A DNA stretch of 5,131 nt from JBEHYA01 sp048498415. GTDB lineage: Bacteria > Pseudomonadota > Alphaproteobacteria > UBA9219 > RGZA01. Location: assembly GCA_048498415.1 (NCBI GenBank), contig JBEHYA010000112.1, positions 1-5,131 on the forward strand. Reading direction: 5' to 3'. Positions 1-5,008 of this stretch are shown piece by piece (positions within the stretch are counted from its first letter, which is position 1; every line of letters starts with the position of its first letter). The translations under genes were made by a program, and so were the position numbers. The notes under the pieces are model-generated. The model was not told the origin of the DNA and searched no databases. It saw nothing but the letters and a program-made list of their open reading frames with translations.

Positions 1-10
1 ATTTCCATCC

Positions 11-59
11 AAAACCAAACTGGATCCCCGCCTGCGCGGGGATGCCTGAGAGAGTTTGG
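11..59 (-). terminator. Probable terminator hairpin downstream of chvI
   Basis: Read on the minus strand, the sequence just after the chvI stop folds into a long hairpin. The outer stem is CCAAACT (complement of 53-59) with AGTTTGG (complement of 15-21). The inner stem is a perfect 8 bp, ATCCCCGC with GCGGGGAT (24-43), closed by a 4-base loop. A short T-run (TTTT, complement of 11-14) follows the outer stem. A GC-rich stem followed by Ts, 10 nt past a stop codon, fits intrinsic termination. The T-run is short, so efficiency is uncertain. The inner stem also belongs to the palindromic repeat family seen at 3234-3314 and 5009-5131. Confidence 0.5.
24..47 (-). repeat. Single palindromic repeat unit (REP-like), CCAG subtype
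   Basis: This is a perfect 8-bp stem with a 4-base loop at 24-43. In unit orientation (minus strand) the stem is ATCCCCGC, the loop GCAG, the return arm GCGGGGAT, followed by CCAG. The same architecture (8-bp stem, tetraloop, then CCAG or CCAT) occurs at 5009-5036, 5056-5083, 3234-3261, 3287-3314 and 5108-5131. This copy has AGGC where the paired copies have GTAC or GAAC before the stem, and its loop is GCAG rather than a strict GNRA. Its immediate flank, CCAGTTT, matches the arms of the 5009-5083 element. A partner unit, if present, would lie left of the window. Confidence 0.6.
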
Positions 60-68
60 CTGTTGAAG

Positions 69-764
69 TTATTCCTTATACCGATAACCAATACCGTACA
101 GCGTTTCGATCTGTACGAAATCGTCGTCGACTTCCTTGAATTTTTTGCGCAGGCGCTTGATGTGGCTGTCAATCGTGCGGTCGTCGACATAGATGGATTC
201 GCCATACGCGGCATCCATCAGCTGGTCGCGATTTTTCACGTGGCCCGGGCGCTGGGCGAGTGCGCGGACAAGCAGGAATTCGGTCACGGTCAGATTCACA
301 TCCTTGCCCTTCCAGGTGCAGCTGTGGCGGGCGCTGTCGAGCACCAGATCGCCGCGCACCATGACGCTGTTGGCATCGTTCGCAGCTTCCTGGCCGCCGG
401 TGGATTTACGGCGCAGCAGCGCGCGGATGCGTTCCACCAGCAGGCGCTGCGAGAAAGGCTTGCGGATATAATCATCGGCGCCCATGCGAAGGCCCATCAG
501 CTCGTCCACTTCTTCATCTTTCGAGGTGAGGAAGATCACGGGCATCGAGGAGGTCTGGCGAATTTTAGAGAGCAGCTCCATGCCGTTCAAACGCGGCATT
601 TTGATATCGAGCACGGCAAGATCCACCGGGCGCTGGGTGAGGCCGCGCAAAGCTTCGTCGCCATCGGAAAAGGAGCGCACGTCAAAGCCTTCGGCTTCCA
701 GCGCCATGGCGACGGAAGTCAGAATATTGCGGTCGTCATCAACAAGGGCAATGGTCTGGCGCAT
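69..764 (-). CDS. chvI: Two-component response regulator ChvI (OmpR/PhoB family)
   Basis: This 231-aa cytoplasmic DNA-binding response regulator has a receiver domain at about residues 3-120 and an OmpR-type winged-helix domain at about 133-230. Visible receiver residues are the acidic cluster D9-D11, the phospho-acceptor D53 (in LDIKMP), T80 (in FLTSKDEE) and K102 (in KPFSQR). The output domain carries TVTEF, YVDDRTIDSHIKRLRKKF and ETLYGIGYRYKE, which are characteristic of ChvI. In alphaproteobacteria ChvI is phosphorylated by the membrane kinase ChvG, which the periplasmic inhibitor ExoR restrains in rhizobia; the system controls acid, envelope-stress and exopolysaccharide responses. Start: an AGAAAGG-like ribosome site lies 8 nt before the ATG, and the protein starts in register with known ChvI (MRQTIALVDDDRNI). 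No chvG is visible; it would lie left of the window, beyond a likely terminator. The neighbour across the divergent promoter region is not pckA, unlike in rhizobia. Confidence 0.93.
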   Translation of the reverse strand: MRQTIALVDDDRNILTSVAMALEAEGFDVRSFSDGDEALRGLTQRPVDLAVLDIKMPRLNGMELLSKIRQTSSMPVIFLTSKDEEVDELMGLRMGADDYIRKPFSQRLLVERIRALLRRKSTGGQEAANDANSVMVRGDLVLDSARHSCTWKGKDVNLTVTEFLLVRALAQRPGHVKNRDQLMDAAYGESIYVDDRTIDSHIKRLRKKFKEVDDDFVQIETLYGIGYRYKE

Positions 765-839
765 GGGATGAACCTTTCTCTTTCAGGCTTAAATTAACGG
801 ATATGGCAGGCTAACAAAAGGCGTATCAAGAAGCTGTTA

Positions 840-867
840 GATATATAAACGCCAATAATTGACGCAA
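840..867 (-). promoter_or_regulatory. Candidate promoter for chvI
   Basis: On the minus strand, TTGCGT (complement of 862-867) and TATATC (complement of 840-845) are separated by 16 nt and could serve as -35 and -10 boxes. This would give a leader of about 70 nt before the chvI ATG. The hexamers are only partial matches to the sigma-70 consensus, and AT-rich spacer DNA produces such matches by chance. The rest of the 765-965 gap holds no other clear element. Confidence 0.22.
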
Positions 868-965
868 AAACGACCGCAAGGCGGCCAAATTAGGGCAAGT
901 TTTCCACAGCATTTTAGGCATTATTCGAGGCTTATTAAGAACCGCACGGCATAATTTTTTACATT

Positions 966-1454
966 ATGCGTTATCTATATTTTTTATGCCTTTTCTTATT
1001 GTTGGGTACATTTTCGGCCAATCCTGCGAAAGCAGATGCCGGTTTCGTTAACCCTGCTTTCGCAACGCCCCTGATGCAGTGGGTGGAGGAGCAGATGCAC
1101 ATTCGTGTGCCGTATCTGCCGCGTATTGCAATCAGCCGCGATAAAATGGTGGCCTTGATCGGCAACCCGGAACGTCAGGCCGCGCTCGCGCGCGCTTTAT
1201 ATGTGCCTAACCTGGTCGTGGTGGATGAAGATTTCTGGGATGCGAACGATACCCGCACCGTGAGCTTTTTAGTCCACGAACTGGTGCACCATGCGCAGGC
1301 CTTTAATGGCCGCAAATACGCGTGCAACAACGCCAAGGAATTTGAAGCGTACCATTTGCAGAATTTATGGCTTTCACAGCATGGCCTGCCGCCGGCCGTG
1401 GAAGAAGAATGGATCAACCGCATGGCCAGCTGTTCCAACCCGGTTGCTGGCTAA
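966..1454 (+). CDS. Small exported HExxH metalloprotease-like protein (resembles DUF6647 family)
   Basis: This 162-aa protein has a clear Sec signal peptide: R2, a hydrophobic core at about residues 4-16, and a likely AKA cleavage site near residue 23, giving a mature periplasmic or secreted protein of about 139 aa. There is no lipobox. The central motif HELVHH (H104, E105, H108) is the zincin signature HExxH. E127 in FEAY, 19 residues later, is a plausible third zinc ligand of a gluzincin-like site. C120 and C156 could form a disulfide after export. The size and the FLVHELVHHAQ stretch are reminiscent of a small uncharacterised exported family (DUF6647), but I assign this from memory of pattern, not a search. 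Substrate is unknown. Start: this ATG is the only one giving a full signal peptide. No Shine-Dalgarno sequence is visible; CATAAT at 950-955 could place transcription start within a few bases of the ATG, suggesting leaderless or near-leaderless mRNA. The gene converges with the phosphatase gene, with 2 bases between stop codons. Confidence 0.72.
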   Translation: MRYLYFLCLFLLLGTFSANPAKADAGFVNPAFATPLMQWVEEQMHIRVPYLPRIAISRDKMVALIGNPERQAALARALYVPNLVVVDEDFWDANDTRTVSFLVHELVHHAQAFNGRKYACNNAKEFEAYHLQNLWLSQHGLPPAVEEEWINRMASCSNPVAG

Positions 1455-1456
1455 GT

Positions 1457-2221
1457 TTACGTTGATAGAAAGCGGCGCGTATCGCCTTCCAGCACCAGAC
1501 AGGTAAGACGCCCGGTGGCATAGGCCCCCGTATCGATGCCGATGCGGCTGGTCTGAATTTCCGGCTTCAGGCGGATGCTGTGGCCGTGCACCACGGTGAA
1601 GCCCAGATCTTTATCGCTGCTCAAAAACGGCTCGCGGATCCACATCAAGTGATGGGTATCCTGCTTATCAAGGGCGCGGCCGGGGTGAACGCCGGCATGG
1701 GTAAACACGTAATCGCCATAGCGCAGCATATGCTGCAGGCCGTTCACAAAATATTTGTGCTCGTCCGGCATTTTCTGTTCGAGCTGGCGGCGCAGGCGAA
1801 ACATATCGTCAAAATCCTGCGTGGCGTTGGGCACATCGATGCCATAACTACGAAGGGTTTGCAGGCCGCCATAATGAAACCAGCCGGGCACCACCGAATG
1901 ATCGCGGAACAGGCGCACCATGACGTCTTCATGGTTGCCGCGAATAAATTCCACCGCGCTGTTGGTTTTGGCGAGATGAATAAGCGTCTCCAGCACCTGC
2001 TGGCTGAGGTGCCCGCGGTCGATGTAGTCGCCAAGAAAAATCACTTTGATATCGCCATGAAAGCCCTGCCGGTCGGCTTCAATCAGGTGCAGCATCTGCA
2101 CCAGCAAATCCGCCCGGCCGTGAATATCGCCGATGGCATAGACGCGAAGGCCCGCGGGCAGCGCGGAAGGGCGCGGTGCAGAAAGGATAACGGGGGCGTG
2201 GCTTGGCGAAAGGTCGGTCAC
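1457..2221 (-). CDS. Metallophosphoesterase, PPP-type serine/threonine protein phosphatase-like
   Basis: This 254-aa cytoplasmic enzyme has all the calcineurin-like phosphoesterase motifs in order: GDIHGR (D32, H34), GDYIDRG (D65, R69), GNHE (N96, H97), THAG (H175) and VHGHS (H212, H214). These residues bind a two-metal centre (typically Mn/Fe) that hydrolyses phosphomonoesters. GDxHGR, GDYIDRG and GNHE are the signature of the PPP family, which includes bacterial PrpA/PrpB and lambda phosphatase. Some family members instead cleave diadenosine tetraphosphate (ApaH), so the substrate is not certain; a general protein phosphatase is the best label. The length fits bacterial PPP enzymes, with a roughly 24-residue proline-rich N-terminal extension. 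Start: GTG at 2221; no in-frame ATG lies between it and the first motif, and no good ribosome site is seen. TATAAT (complement of 2224-2229) sits only 2 nt before the GTG, so the true start or promoter is unsettled. The gene is divergent from hslO, 47 bp away. Confidence 0.88.
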   Translation of the reverse strand: MTDLSPSHAPVILSAPRPSALPAGLRVYAIGDIHGRADLLVQMLHLIEADRQGFHGDIKVIFLGDYIDRGHLSQQVLETLIHLAKTNSAVEFIRGNHEDVMVRLFRDHSVVPGWFHYGGLQTLRSYGIDVPNATQDFDDMFRLRRQLEQKMPDEHKYFVNGLQHMLRYGDYVFTHAGVHPGRALDKQDTHHLMWIREPFLSSDKDLGFTVVHGHSIRLKPEIQTSRIGIDTGAYATGRLTCLVLEGDTRRFLST

Positions 2222-2268
2222 GGATTATATGGTTGGCTTAGAGTTCGTTCCTTGGCAGACTTATAAAT
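2222..2268. promoter_or_regulatory. Short divergent promoter region between phosphatase gene and hslO
   Basis: Only 47 bp separate the two divergent starts, so both promoters must lie here or overlap the coding ends. A perfect TATAAT is present on the minus strand (complement of 2224-2229), and a TATAAA on the plus strand at 2262-2267. Both lie too close to the assigned start codons to be normal -10 boxes for them, and neither has a convincing -35 partner. The region surely carries expression signals, but the exact sites are not resolved. Confidence 0.35.
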
Positions 2269-3222
2269 ATGAATAAAAAAACGCCGCCGCAACAGCAATA
2301 TCTGGATCAGGTGCAGGGCTTTGTTTTAAAGCGCAGCGGCATTCGCGGCCGCGCCGTGCGGCTTGGCCCGGCGATTGATGCGATCATCAAACGCCATGAA
2401 TACCCCAAAGACGTCGGCCAGTTGCTGGCGGAGACCATGGCGCTGACCGTGGCGCTGGCGTTTGCGTTGAAATACGAAGGCGTGTTCACCCTGCAAACGC
2501 GCGGCGACGGGCCGGTGGATATGCTGGTTTGCGATATCGAGCGCAATGGCGCCATGCGCGGCTACGCCCAGTTCGATGAAGACAAGGTGAAGAAAGCCAA
2601 GGTGGGCGGCGCGCTGCTTTTGGGTAAAGGCCATCTGGCGTTCACGGTGGATAGCGGCAATACGAATAACGACCGCTATCAGGGCATTGTGGAACTGGTT
2701 GGCCGCAGCATGGCCGATTGCGTGCAAAACTATTTCCGCCAGTCGGAACAGATTGATACCACCTTCAAGGTATTCGCCGAAAAAGACAAAAAGGGCCACT
2801 GGGATGCCGGCGTGATCATGCTGCAGCGCCTGCCGCATCAGGGTGGTTATGCCGCCAATAATAATTTTCAGGATGGCGTGAAAGAGGCCGAAGAACACGC
2901 GGAAGACTGGAACCGCAGCAAAGCGCTGCTCGAGACGCTGACGCAAAAAGAACTGCTGGATGCCAAGCTTTCAACCGATGAAATTCTGCACCGTTTGTTC
3001 CACGAGGAGCAGCTGGAAGCCGATGCGCCGGTAGTGCTTCGCGACCAGTGCAGGTGCTCGCGCCAGCGGGTCGCCATGGTGCTCTCCACCCTCCCCGCCG
3101 ACGAGATGGAAGAGATTTTAAAAGAAGGCGTCATCGAAGTGAAATGCGAATTCTGCTCGACCGCCTATGAATTCGATGCCGAGCAGATCAAGCAGATCGA
3201 GCCGGGGCCGGGTGTGCGGTAA
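2269..3222 (+). CDS. hslO: Hsp33 redox-regulated holdase chaperone
   Basis: This 317-aa cytoplasmic chaperone is inactive when reduced and zinc-bound. Under oxidative stress (peroxide plus unfolding, or hypochlorite) it forms two disulfides, releases zinc, unfolds its linker and binds unfolding client proteins. The zinc/redox switch is intact at the C-terminus: C261-x-C263, 29 residues, then C293-x-x-C296 (CRC and CEFC), matching the family's CxC-x27-32-CxxC. The N-terminal domain shows typical Hsp33 features such as GRAVRLGPAIDAI, the LLAETMALTVAL helix and the LQTRGDGPVDMLVCD strand. It is somewhat longer than E. coli Hsp33 (about 290 aa), as is common in alphaproteobacteria. Start: ATG followed by a lysine-rich MNKKTPP stretch; the ribosome site is weak. 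The gene is divergent from the phosphatase gene and is followed 11 nt later by a palindromic repeat element that may stabilise or end its mRNA. Confidence 0.95.
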   Translation: MNKKTPPQQQYLDQVQGFVLKRSGIRGRAVRLGPAIDAIIKRHEYPKDVGQLLAETMALTVALAFALKYEGVFTLQTRGDGPVDMLVCDIERNGAMRGYAQFDEDKVKKAKVGGALLLGKGHLAFTVDSGNTNNDRYQGIVELVGRSMADCVQNYFRQSEQIDTTFKVFAEKDKKGHWDAGVIMLQRLPHQGGYAANNNFQDGVKEAEEHAEDWNRSKALLETLTQKELLDAKLSTDEILHRLFHEEQLEADAPVVLRDQCRCSRQRVAMVLSTLPADEMEEILKEGVIEVKCEFCSTAYEFDAEQIKQIEPGPGVR

Positions 3223-3233
3223 CTTATCTCTAT

Positions 3234-3314
3234 GTACGCCCCGGCGAAAGCCGGGGCCCATCTATCCACATTTTGATTGCCGCCCCATGGGCCCCGTTTT
3301 TCAATGGGGCGTAC
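3234..3314 (+). repeat. REP/BIME-like element: two palindromic units in inverted orientation
   Basis: Two 28-nt arms (3234-3261 and 3287-3314) are inverted copies with about 5 mismatches around a 25-nt centre. Each arm is itself a hairpin: GTAC, an 8-bp stem, a tetraloop, the return arm, then CCAT. Left arm: stem GCCCCGGC, loop GAAA, return GCCGGGGC (3238-3257), perfectly paired. Right arm read on the minus strand: loop GAAA, stem GCCCCATT with return AACGGGGC (3291-3310), with one A-C mismatch that is a G-U wobble in plus-strand RNA. The layout matches bacterial interspersed mosaic elements made of two inverted REPs. It begins 11 nt after the hslO stop. No transposase is present, so it would be non-autonomous. 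The remaining gap up to the tRNA (3315-3366) shows nothing clear. Confidence 0.75.
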
Positions 3315-3366
3315 GTCATTGATACGCCCGCGCTTCCACGCAACTAATGCTTCCTTCAGAATAATT

Positions 3367-3375
3367 TGCTATAGC
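3367..3375 (+). promoter_or_regulatory. Candidate extended -10 for tRNA-Arg
   Basis: TG at 3367-3368, one base, then TATAGC at 3370-3375 forms an extended -10 motif. It would start transcription near 3382, three nucleotides before the mature tRNA end. The position is suitable for a tRNA promoter, but no convincing -35 box is seen near 3347-3352. Confidence 0.3.
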
Positions 3376-3384
3376 TAAGCCCAT

Positions 3385-3461
3385 AGGGCCGTAGCTCAGT
3401 TGGATAGAGCAGCAGTTTCCTAAACTGCGGGTCGGAGGTTCGAATCCTCTCGGTCCTACCA
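3385..3461 (+). tRNA. tRNA-Arg (anticodon CCT)
   Basis: A complete cloverleaf of 77 nt with encoded CCA. The acceptor stem pairs 3385-3391 (AGGGCCG) with 3451-3457 (CGGTCCT), one G-U pair. The D stem is GCTC/GAGC (3394-3397/3407-3410). The anticodon stem is GCAGT/ACTGC (3412-3416/3424-3428) with loop TTCCTAA, giving anticodon CCT at 3419-3421. The T stem is GGAGG/CCTCT with loop TTCGAAT (3439-3445). The discriminator is A3458, then CCA 3459-3461. It reads the arginine codon AGG. It stands alone between repeat DNA and an unrelated gene; no integrase or duplicated 3' end is visible, so there is no sign of use as an integration site here. Confidence 0.96.
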
Positions 3462-3531
3462 ATTATCTTACATTCCCCTGAAAATCCGGCGTTTTCTTGC
3501 CCAAATAGTTTCGCTGTGGGCGTGGTAAAAT

Positions 3532-3984
3532 ATGGCCATGCCAGGCATGCGTTCAATTGTTGTGGAAGGCCAGGACGCCGAGCGGTTGTCGCGGATCATG
3601 GAAATACGCGGCGACGGGGAAGGCGGCTGGCTGGCCGAAATCATGCGGAGCGACGAGCGCGTGCGCCTGATCGCGCATGAGCCGCGCGGCATCAATATCC
3701 TCGATATTTTTGAAGACGCGAAAATCGAACTCAGCGAACGGCGCGAGCATCCGCTGCATCCCGGGCGCGAATTCGGCAGCGCCGTCACCACCACCCTGCT
3801 GGCCGATGACAGCCTTACGCGCCGGCATCAGTTATGGACGTTCGTGCGCGGCACCAGCGGGTTTATTGAGAACATACCCTTGCGCGAACCCGATGCGGCG
3901 CAGGCCCGCGCGCGCCTGCGCGGCATGGCGCGCCAGGCGCTGCCGGTGGCCTATGCGCTTCTGCGTAACGGCCCGCCGCGCTAA
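3532..3984 (+). CDS. Hypothetical protein, 150 aa, unrecognised
   Basis: I do not recognise this protein. It has no signal peptide, no membrane segment and no cysteine. It is rich in charged residues, with a moderately arginine-rich second half (e.g. RARLRGMARQALP near residues 126-138) that is probably helical. The first half alternates short hydrophobic stretches (RSIVVEG, RVRLIAHE, GINILDIFED), suggesting an alpha/beta or beta-rich fold. Coding is supported by an uninterrupted GC-rich reading frame with normal-looking amino-acid composition filling the space between tRNA-Arg and the PAS gene, with no better frame on the other strand. Start is uncertain: ATG at 3532, 3538 and 3547 are all in frame and none has a good ribosome site; conserved-looking sequence begins around the third (MRSIVVEG). 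It precedes the PAS gene by 63 nt on the same strand, so co-transcription is possible but unproven. Confidence 0.65.
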   Translation: MAMPGMRSIVVEGQDAERLSRIMEIRGDGEGGWLAEIMRSDERVRLIAHEPRGINILDIFEDAKIELSERREHPLHPGREFGSAVTTTLLADDSLTRRHQLWTFVRGTSGFIENIPLREPDAAQARARLRGMARQALPVAYALLRNGPPR

Positions 3985-4031
3985 AACGCATACGCCTGTA
4001 TCCCTTCTATTATAGCAGGTTTAAGAGGGCC

Positions 4032-4063
4032 GGGCGCACAACAGGGCGTGCAAAATTGCGCCC
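4032..4063 (+). promoter_or_regulatory. Inverted repeat enclosing the PAS-gene start codon
   Basis: GGGCGCA (4032-4038) pairs perfectly with TGCGCCC (4057-4063), leaving an 18-nt loop that contains the GTG start at 4048. A competing shorter stem (GGCG 4045-4048 with CGCC 4059-4062) would bury the GTG itself. In mRNA either fold could limit translation initiation. In GC-rich DNA a 7-bp match can arise by chance, and the start codon assignment is itself uncertain. Confidence 0.25.
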
Positions 4064-4995
4064 CGCCCCTGTTCCCGCCGTCCTGCCCGCCGGCAAAAAC
4101 AAACCCGCTGCAACGCCTGCGGCGCATGCTTCATCGCGCCGATGCGTTCCCGCTGCATCTGTTCATCATCGCGCTGAGCATCAGTTTTGGTTACATCATC
4201 TGGGTGACGCTACGCGATATTCTGTTCCGTTCCGGCGCCACGCTTGTCGATTTAGGGGTGGCGGCGATCGGCATCAGCCTGCTGGCGGGCGTGTGGGCGC
4301 TGCTGGGCCATGCGCTGGCGCGCTGGCAGTCGGAACTGGTGGAAAGCCGCAATATCATTGCAACCCGCTATGCGCAGAAGGAGCATCTGGAAGATAACCT
4401 CCGCAGCACCCTGAAAAGCCTGGAGGCGATGCACGCGCTGGTCACGCGTTCGCAGCAGGAAGAAAAGCGCCAGCGCGTGATGCTGAACACGCTTCTTAAC
4501 AACATGCCGATGGCCGTATTCGCCAAGGATGCCAGGAACAATTTCGACTGGCTGATGATCAACCGCAAAGCGGAGGAATTGTTCTGCGTGCACCATGAGG
4601 ACGTGGTGGGCAACAACGATTACAAGCTGTTCAGCAAGGAAGAAGCCGATTTTTTCCACGCCACGGATCTGCGCGTCATGCGCGAGGGCAAGCTGGTGGA
4701 AATCGAGATTGAGCCCGTGACCACGCCCAAAGGCACCATGCTGGCCCACACTTTTAAAGCGCCGATTTACGACGATGAAGGCGAGCCCGCCATTCTGCTG
4801 GGCATTCTGGAAGACGTGACCGACCTGGTAAAAATCCAGCATGACTTGCGCATGCCGATCCGCGAGGTAATGCACAGCGTCAGCCTGCTGCTCAAAAATC
4901 CCGACATCACCCCCACCGCCCGCCAGCCGCTGCACGCCATCGAACACGCCATGGCGCAGATGATGGATACGCTGGACAGGAAATGGGGGAAATGA
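4048..4995 (+). CDS. Membrane-anchored PAS protein with histidine-kinase-like DHp region, no ATPase domain
   Basis: This is a 315-aa inner-membrane sensor-like protein. Order of parts: proline-rich N-terminus (1-20); two membrane helices (about 35-55 and 66-90) with a short connecting loop; a coiled-coil-like helix (about 95-145); a PAS domain (about 146-260; note LLNNMPMAVFAKD, NRKAEELF, GNNDYKLF and ILLGILEDVTD); then a two-helix region (262-312) resembling a kinase dimerisation domain, with an H-box-like QHDLRMPI in which H265 would be the phospho-acceptor. The protein ends at K315, right after the second helix, and no N, G1 or G2 boxes of a HATPase domain exist in any frame before the downstream repeats. 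It could therefore not autophosphorylate alone; it may be a phosphotransfer partner, a heterodimerising regulator or a decayed kinase. Start: GTG at 4048 has a poor ribosome site; the alternative ATG at 4126 (residue 27) still keeps both membrane helices. A -10-like TATTAT lies at 4008-4013. Its signal is unknown. Confidence 0.8.
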   Translation: MQNCAPPLFPPSCPPAKTNPLQRLRRMLHRADAFPLHLFIIALSISFGYIIWVTLRDILFRSGATLVDLGVAAIGISLLAGVWALLGHALARWQSELVESRNIIATRYAQKEHLEDNLRSTLKSLEAMHALVTRSQQEEKRQRVMLNTLLNNMPMAVFAKDARNNFDWLMINRKAEELFCVHHEDVVGNNDYKLFSKEEADFFHATDLRVMREGKLVEIEIEPVTTPKGTMLAHTFKAPIYDDEGEPAILLGILEDVTDLVKIQHDLRMPIREVMHSVSLLLKNPDITPTARQPLHAIEHAMAQMMDTLDRKWGK

Positions 4996-5008
4996 CAATA
5001 AAAATCAT

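Noticed and set aside
42..797. 251-aa open frame on the plus strand opposite chvI
   Set aside because: The minus strand encodes an unmistakable ChvI. The antisense frame has no family features and arises from GC-biased codon use.
871..887. Small hairpin CCGC-AAG-GCGG in the chvI upstream region
   Set aside because: Only a 4-bp stem with no T-run; too weak to call a terminator or operator.
1580..2266. 228-aa open frame opposite the phosphatase gene
   Set aside because: All metallophosphoesterase motifs are on the minus strand; the plus frame is His/Gln-rich shadow sequence.
2262..2267. TATAAA as the hslO -10 box
   Set aside because: It lies 1 base before the ATG, so transcription would begin inside the gene, and no -35 is properly spaced.
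2326..2946. 206-aa open frame opposite hslO
   Set aside because: hslO with its complete zinc-cysteine motif occupies the other strand; the antisense product has shadow composition.
3385..3461. tRNA-Arg as an integration (att) site
   Set aside because: No integrase gene and no second copy of the tRNA 3' end are present in the window.
3356..3556. 66-aa minus-strand frame containing TSDPQFRKLLLYPTELRP
   Set aside because: It is translated antisense tRNA: the frame crosses the tRNA-Arg gene, a familiar source of false protein annotations.
4252..4998. 248-aa open frame opposite the PAS gene
   Set aside because: The plus strand shows membrane helices, a PAS domain and an H-box in order; the antisense frame is His/Gln-rich with no recognisable domain.
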